From an archaeon (GTDB lineage Archaea; Asgardarchaeota; Heimdallarchaeia; Heimdallarchaeales; JAJRWK01): a stretch of DNA of 34,902 nucleotides. The stretch lies in contig JAJRWK010000008.1 in assembly GCA_024276795.1 (NCBI GenBank), positions 1-34,902 on the forward strand. Reading direction: 5' to 3'. The translations under genes and the position numbers were made by a program. The first letter of the stretch is position 1, and each line of letters starts with the position of its first letter. Positions 32,334 through 34,902 of the stretch are shown piece by piece. Below the pieces are notes generated by a model. That model was not told the DNA's origin, did no database searches, and was given only the letters and a program-made list of their open reading frames with translations.

Positions 32334-33266
32334 TCAACTGATACCGGGAAGAAGTGATTGTCCTTGACTGCTTAGTCCGAAGAAAAGCACAACAAATGAC
32401 CCGATTCTAACCAGGCTACGAATTTTCGGATTGCTCATTGCCATCTCATTGCCAAATGTGAAAGGAGCAGGAATTGTCATCATAAAAGCAATAGCGGCCA
32501 ATACTTGACCTGAGATCCACAGCACACTTGTGGGACCAGAATTACGTCCCAAGAATAAGGAAATTAGCTCAGAATTTGGTGTTATGGCAAAGCCAAGATA
32601 CAGAAAAACAATGCTTGCGAAGAGTATCCCGAGACTGGTATGAGCGGCAATTTTGCCTTTCTGCAGAGGTGGAAGTCTTGTTTTCTTGAGACTAGCAATA
32701 TCAGGGAGATAGCCAAGAAAAATAGAGGTTCCCGCCAAAACACTTGCAAAAGAAGCCTTCTCAAAGGAGAATTCAGCAAAATAAGCGTTCGATCGAGTAA
32801 TAAACTTTAGAATTAGAAAAACAGTGATCGTGATCAAGAATGCTCCACGAAGGCTGTCGATTACTTGAGCCATGGATATCAAAGAATCGGTGAGTAGAAC
32901 ATATCTAAAGAGAAGGCCAAAAGATACAGCTATGCAATATTTTATTCCTGATAAAAGATCCTTTTTCACAAAAAAGGGAGGTAGAGGCTGTGTTGGCAGT
33001 ACTCTGGTCAGAATTCGTTGTTCATCCAATTCTGGTGAAGCAAAGCTTTGTTTGGATATAGGAGTGGGTGAAATTGGAGGAGTTGTTTGCGTTGTTGTAG
33101 GAATATTTTGAGCTGGAGGCAAACTCTCCGTCTGAGTTGAAGCTTCTTGTTGCGATTGAAAGGCCTGTTCTGAAGGTCCAGATCCTAGAGGTTTGCCGCA
33201 CGAAGGGCAGAAGCGAAATTCCTCTCGAAGTAATATCCCACAATTGGGACACCGGTTGTTTTCCAT
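32334..33266 (-). CDS. Zinc-ribbon membrane protein (N-terminal zinc ribbon, Pro/Ser linker, several TM helices)
   Basis: In this 310-aa protein, residues 4-28 form a double-knuckle zinc ribbon (CPNCGILLREEFRFCPSCGKPLG) common at the N-terminus of archaeal membrane proteins. A low-complexity Gln/Ser/Thr/Pro linker follows (about 30-95). About six membrane helices come next, for example DSLRGAFLITITVFLILKFI, AHTSLGILFASIVFLYLGFAI and ISGQVLAAIAFMMTIPAPFTFG. The last part faintly recalls an M50 (site-2-protease-like) scaffold (TIPAPFTFGNEMAMSNPKIRSLV), but no HExxH is present, so it is not an active M50 protease as read. ATG start with GAGGA seven bases upstream. Role unknown; its position suggests the same transcript as MoxR. 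Confidence 0.75.
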   Translation of the reverse strand: MENNRCPNCGILLREEFRFCPSCGKPLGSGPSEQAFQSQQEASTQTESLPPAQNIPTTTQTTPPISPTPISKQSFASPELDEQRILTRVLPTQPLPPFFVKKDLLSGIKYCIAVSFGLLFRYVLLTDSLISMAQVIDSLRGAFLITITVFLILKFITRSNAYFAEFSFEKASFASVLAGTSIFLGYLPDIASLKKTRLPPLQKGKIAAHTSLGILFASIVFLYLGFAITPNSELISLFLGRNSGPTSVLWISGQVLAAIAFMMTIPAPFTFGNEMAMSNPKIRSLVRIGSFVVLFFGLSSQGQSLLPGIS

Positions 33267-33340
33267 GTCTATTCCTCGAATGAACTGAGATGTTAATTAG
33301 CATTCGCATTTCGCTGAGAATCAGACGAGGTTCCCATGTT

Positions 33341-33892
33341 CTATGGAATTTCATCGGGATCATAATCCAGATGGGGTAAGATCTTTGAGAGAGGAGCTCG
33401 CATTACATACATTTGTTTCTTAAGCCCGAGTTTCTCGTAAAATTCGATAGCAGAAGCGTTAGCCACATGGACATTTAGACTTATGCTATTTGCGAAGTGT
33501 TTCTTAGCCCAGTTTGCAAAATCACTAAGCAATAAACGCCCTATCCCTTTCGACCTAAATTCTTTTTGAACCGTGATATCTGAGATGTACGCCTGTTTAT
33601 CGGATTTGAACACAGGAGGGAGATAACGCATGTAGCCATAAAGGAAGGCAACGACGTATTCATTAATCACAACAACTCGCAAATAGTGATCAGGGGTGTC
33701 TCTAATTCGATATAGCATATTGAAGTAGAATTTCAGTGCTTGGTCATTGATTTGATAATAGTCAGATTCTGCGTTGACATGTTCTTTGAGAGTTTCGCGC
33801 CAGAGACTGACGATGTGGGGAAGGTCGTCGGGTTGAGCATCACGGATTATGGCGCCGGTGTGGCTCGTGGAGAAAGGCAGAGATTTGTCCAT
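33341..33892 (-). CDS. GNAT-family N-acetyltransferase
   Basis: The 183-aa GNAT-fold protein starts GAIIRDAQPDDLPHIVSLWRETL (strand 1, helix 1). Motif A is YISDITVQKEFRSKGIGRLLLSDFANWAKKHF, with the acetyl-CoA-binding RSKGIG. Then come ISLNVHVANASAIEFYEKLGLKKQMYVM, the motif B region with the typical NxxAxxFYEKLGF-like segment. It transfers acetyl from acetyl-CoA to an amine; the substrate is unknown. ATG start with a weak GAGGCG upstream. It lies between two membrane-protein genes on the same strand with gaps of 58 and 74 bases. Confidence 0.92.
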   Translation of the reverse strand: MDKSLPFSTSHTGAIIRDAQPDDLPHIVSLWRETLKEHVNAESDYYQINDQALKFYFNMLYRIRDTPDHYLRVVVINEYVVAFLYGYMRYLPPVFKSDKQAYISDITVQKEFRSKGIGRLLLSDFANWAKKHFANSISLNVHVANASAIEFYEKLGLKKQMYVMRAPLSKILPHLDYDPDEIP

Positions 33893-33950
33893 TCAGTAAA
33901 CGCCTCGATGTATTGTTAGAAAAGAGGGGAGGGAGGTGACATTTCTGCTT

Positions 33951-34902
33951 TTAGGAGGAAGCGGTTTTGGCTGCTTTTATTGTGTATTTTCCTCTGGCAA
34001 TGAGATCGAGAACACTTGCTGTAATCCAAAACATGAAAAAGCCTGCAAGTAGCGCAAATAGAACACATACGAAGATAGCGTACCAGAAAACTTGGATCAC
34101 GTTGCCTTCATGTAGCTGTGGAGATCCCCAAGCAATGGCAATAGCAATAAAGAGGAACACAAAGCTGAACGTCAATACAGCGCCAACGACTCTTTTGAAG
34201 TATTTCTGACTTCGAGTGTTCAGTTTGTCTTCCCCAATAACAACCACACTGATCACATGATTTAGTTTCCGAATAAAACGAGTGATTCGATTCAACGCTT
34301 CTTCTGGTCGTTCCAGTACCCAATTTATGGAGCGGCTGAAAAGGCCAGCGATTTTCTGGAATACTTCCAATTCTAGCATTACCAAGAATAATAGGATTAT
34401 TACCATGGCAATAAACGCAAGAATTACCATTGCAACGTAGGGATTGTTGACTAAACTATTGAGAAAGTCGTATACGGCGGAGATAACGGACCAGATTCCC
34501 AGCACAATATATTTCAGAACAGTCCATATTCCTTTTATGACCCAGACAAAAGCGTCCCAAATTTTCCCAATTGCTTTGGTGAATTCGAATGACAGTATCT
34601 GTTCTAAGAGAGAATTAACTTGCAACAATGCAAAGATACTGATTGTTATTCCTAGTCCAATACCAGTGGTCAAGATAACAACGGGGATTGATTCGACGTA
34701 GATCTTTTCGTCCTCAGTGAGGGTTCGAGTATTATCGCTTGGCACTCTCAGGAACACAACGGATTTCTTGATCCAGTTTGCGAGTGAGATAACAGGGTAA
34801 AGGATTAGTTTAATGAAATACTTAATGAATCGCCAAAGGCTTAACATGATTGCACGCAAGTCTTCTTTGCTAAAACCATCACTTAGGTCAAACACTGGCT
34901 CT
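33951..34902 (-). CDS. Polytopic membrane protein, N-terminus cut by window edge
   Basis: At least 314 aa. The frame stays open past the GTG at 34895 to the window end (EP before VFDLSDG), so the true start may lie outside. About six hydrophobic segments are visible, including VVILTTGIGLGITISIFALLQV, VWVIKGIWTVLKYIVLGIWSVISAV, VAMVILAFIAMVIILLFLVMLELEVF and VFWYAIFVCVLFALLAGFFMFWI. A basic loop (LNRITRFIRKLNHVISV) lies between TM4 and TM5. No motif identifies a transported substrate or enzyme activity. Family not recognised. Confidence 0.8.
   Translation of the reverse strand, partial: EPVFDLSDGFSKEDLRAIMLSLWRFIKYFIKLILYPVISLANWIKKSVVFLRVPSDNTRTLTEDEKIYVESIPVVILTTGIGLGITISIFALLQVNSLLEQILSFEFTKAIGKIWDAFVWVIKGIWTVLKYIVLGIWSVISAVYDFLNSLVNNPYVAMVILAFIAMVIILLFLVMLELEVFQKIAGLFSRSINWVLERPEEALNRITRFIRKLNHVISVVVIGEDKLNTRSQKYFKRVVGAVLTFSFVFLFIAIAIAWGSPQLHEGNVIQVFWYAIFVCVLFALLAGFFMFWITASVLDLIARGKYTIKAAKTASS

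Noticed and set aside
32334-33266. Site-2 protease (M50) assignment for the zinc-ribbon membrane protein
   Set aside because: No HExxH or other zinc-protease motif is visible; only a weak resemblance of the membrane scaffold.

Overview
The window looks like part of an Asgard archaeal chromosome, perhaps of the Heimdallarchaeia type. The domain-level assignment to Archaea is firm. It rests on a Hef helicase/nuclease, an archaeal FAU-1 ribonuclease, a NOG1 GTPase, a presenilin-type GxGD protease, a TrmB-type regulator, CARDB domains, and a MoxR/DUF58 locus with ATGA-type gene overlaps. The Asgard placement is an inference. It rests on a TPR protein ending in a roadblock/longin-like domain, a possible proteasome-assembly-chaperone (PAC3/PAC4)-like protein and an SSSCA1/ZNRD2-type zinc ribbon. 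There are no rRNA, tRNA, insertion sequence or CRISPR features that I can see.

Layout. Positions 1-389 hold the 3' end of a plus-strand gene made almost entirely of [D/L]QKGV repeats. A sparse stretch follows, with one possible 45-aa gene. Positions 874-8609 hold a TPR-longin protein (-), a presenilin-like protease (+), NOG1 (-), a PAC4-like protein (-), a nucleotide-sugar epimerase (-), a small winged-helix protein (-) and a FAU-1 RNase gene (-) split by an in-frame TAA. Positions 8707-13917 hold Hef (+) with altered nuclease motif residues, two small zinc-ribbon genes (-; the 48-aa one is missing from the ORF track) and an unrecognised all-helical protein (+).

Positions 14014-21526 hold the most unusual part: a compact three-gene minus-strand operon. 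In transcription order it encodes an Orc/STAND-like P-loop ATPase with Arg in place of the Walker A Lys, a 463-aa coiled-coil protein, and a roughly 1,473-aa protein. The last carries a TrmB-like winged helix at one end and a TrmB-type C-terminal domain at the other, separated by about 1,250 residues of predicted coiled coil. I do not know a described system with this composition, and it is my main candidate for a new one.

Positions 21771-32285 hold a tightly coupled minus-strand envelope operon: MoxR ATPase, a possible 39-aa peptide, a membrane protein with a duplicated ectodomain, a small secreted/anchored protein, a polytopic protein, DUF58, a CARDB surface protein with a Gly10 linker, and a CPBP-family membrane protein fused to helical repeats. 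Four-base overlaps imply translational coupling and a shared complex at the membrane. Upstream of it lie a zinc-ribbon membrane protein, a GNAT acetyltransferase and a polytopic membrane protein cut by the window end.

Most minus-strand genes could belong to a few long transcripts. Plus-strand genes stand alone between them.
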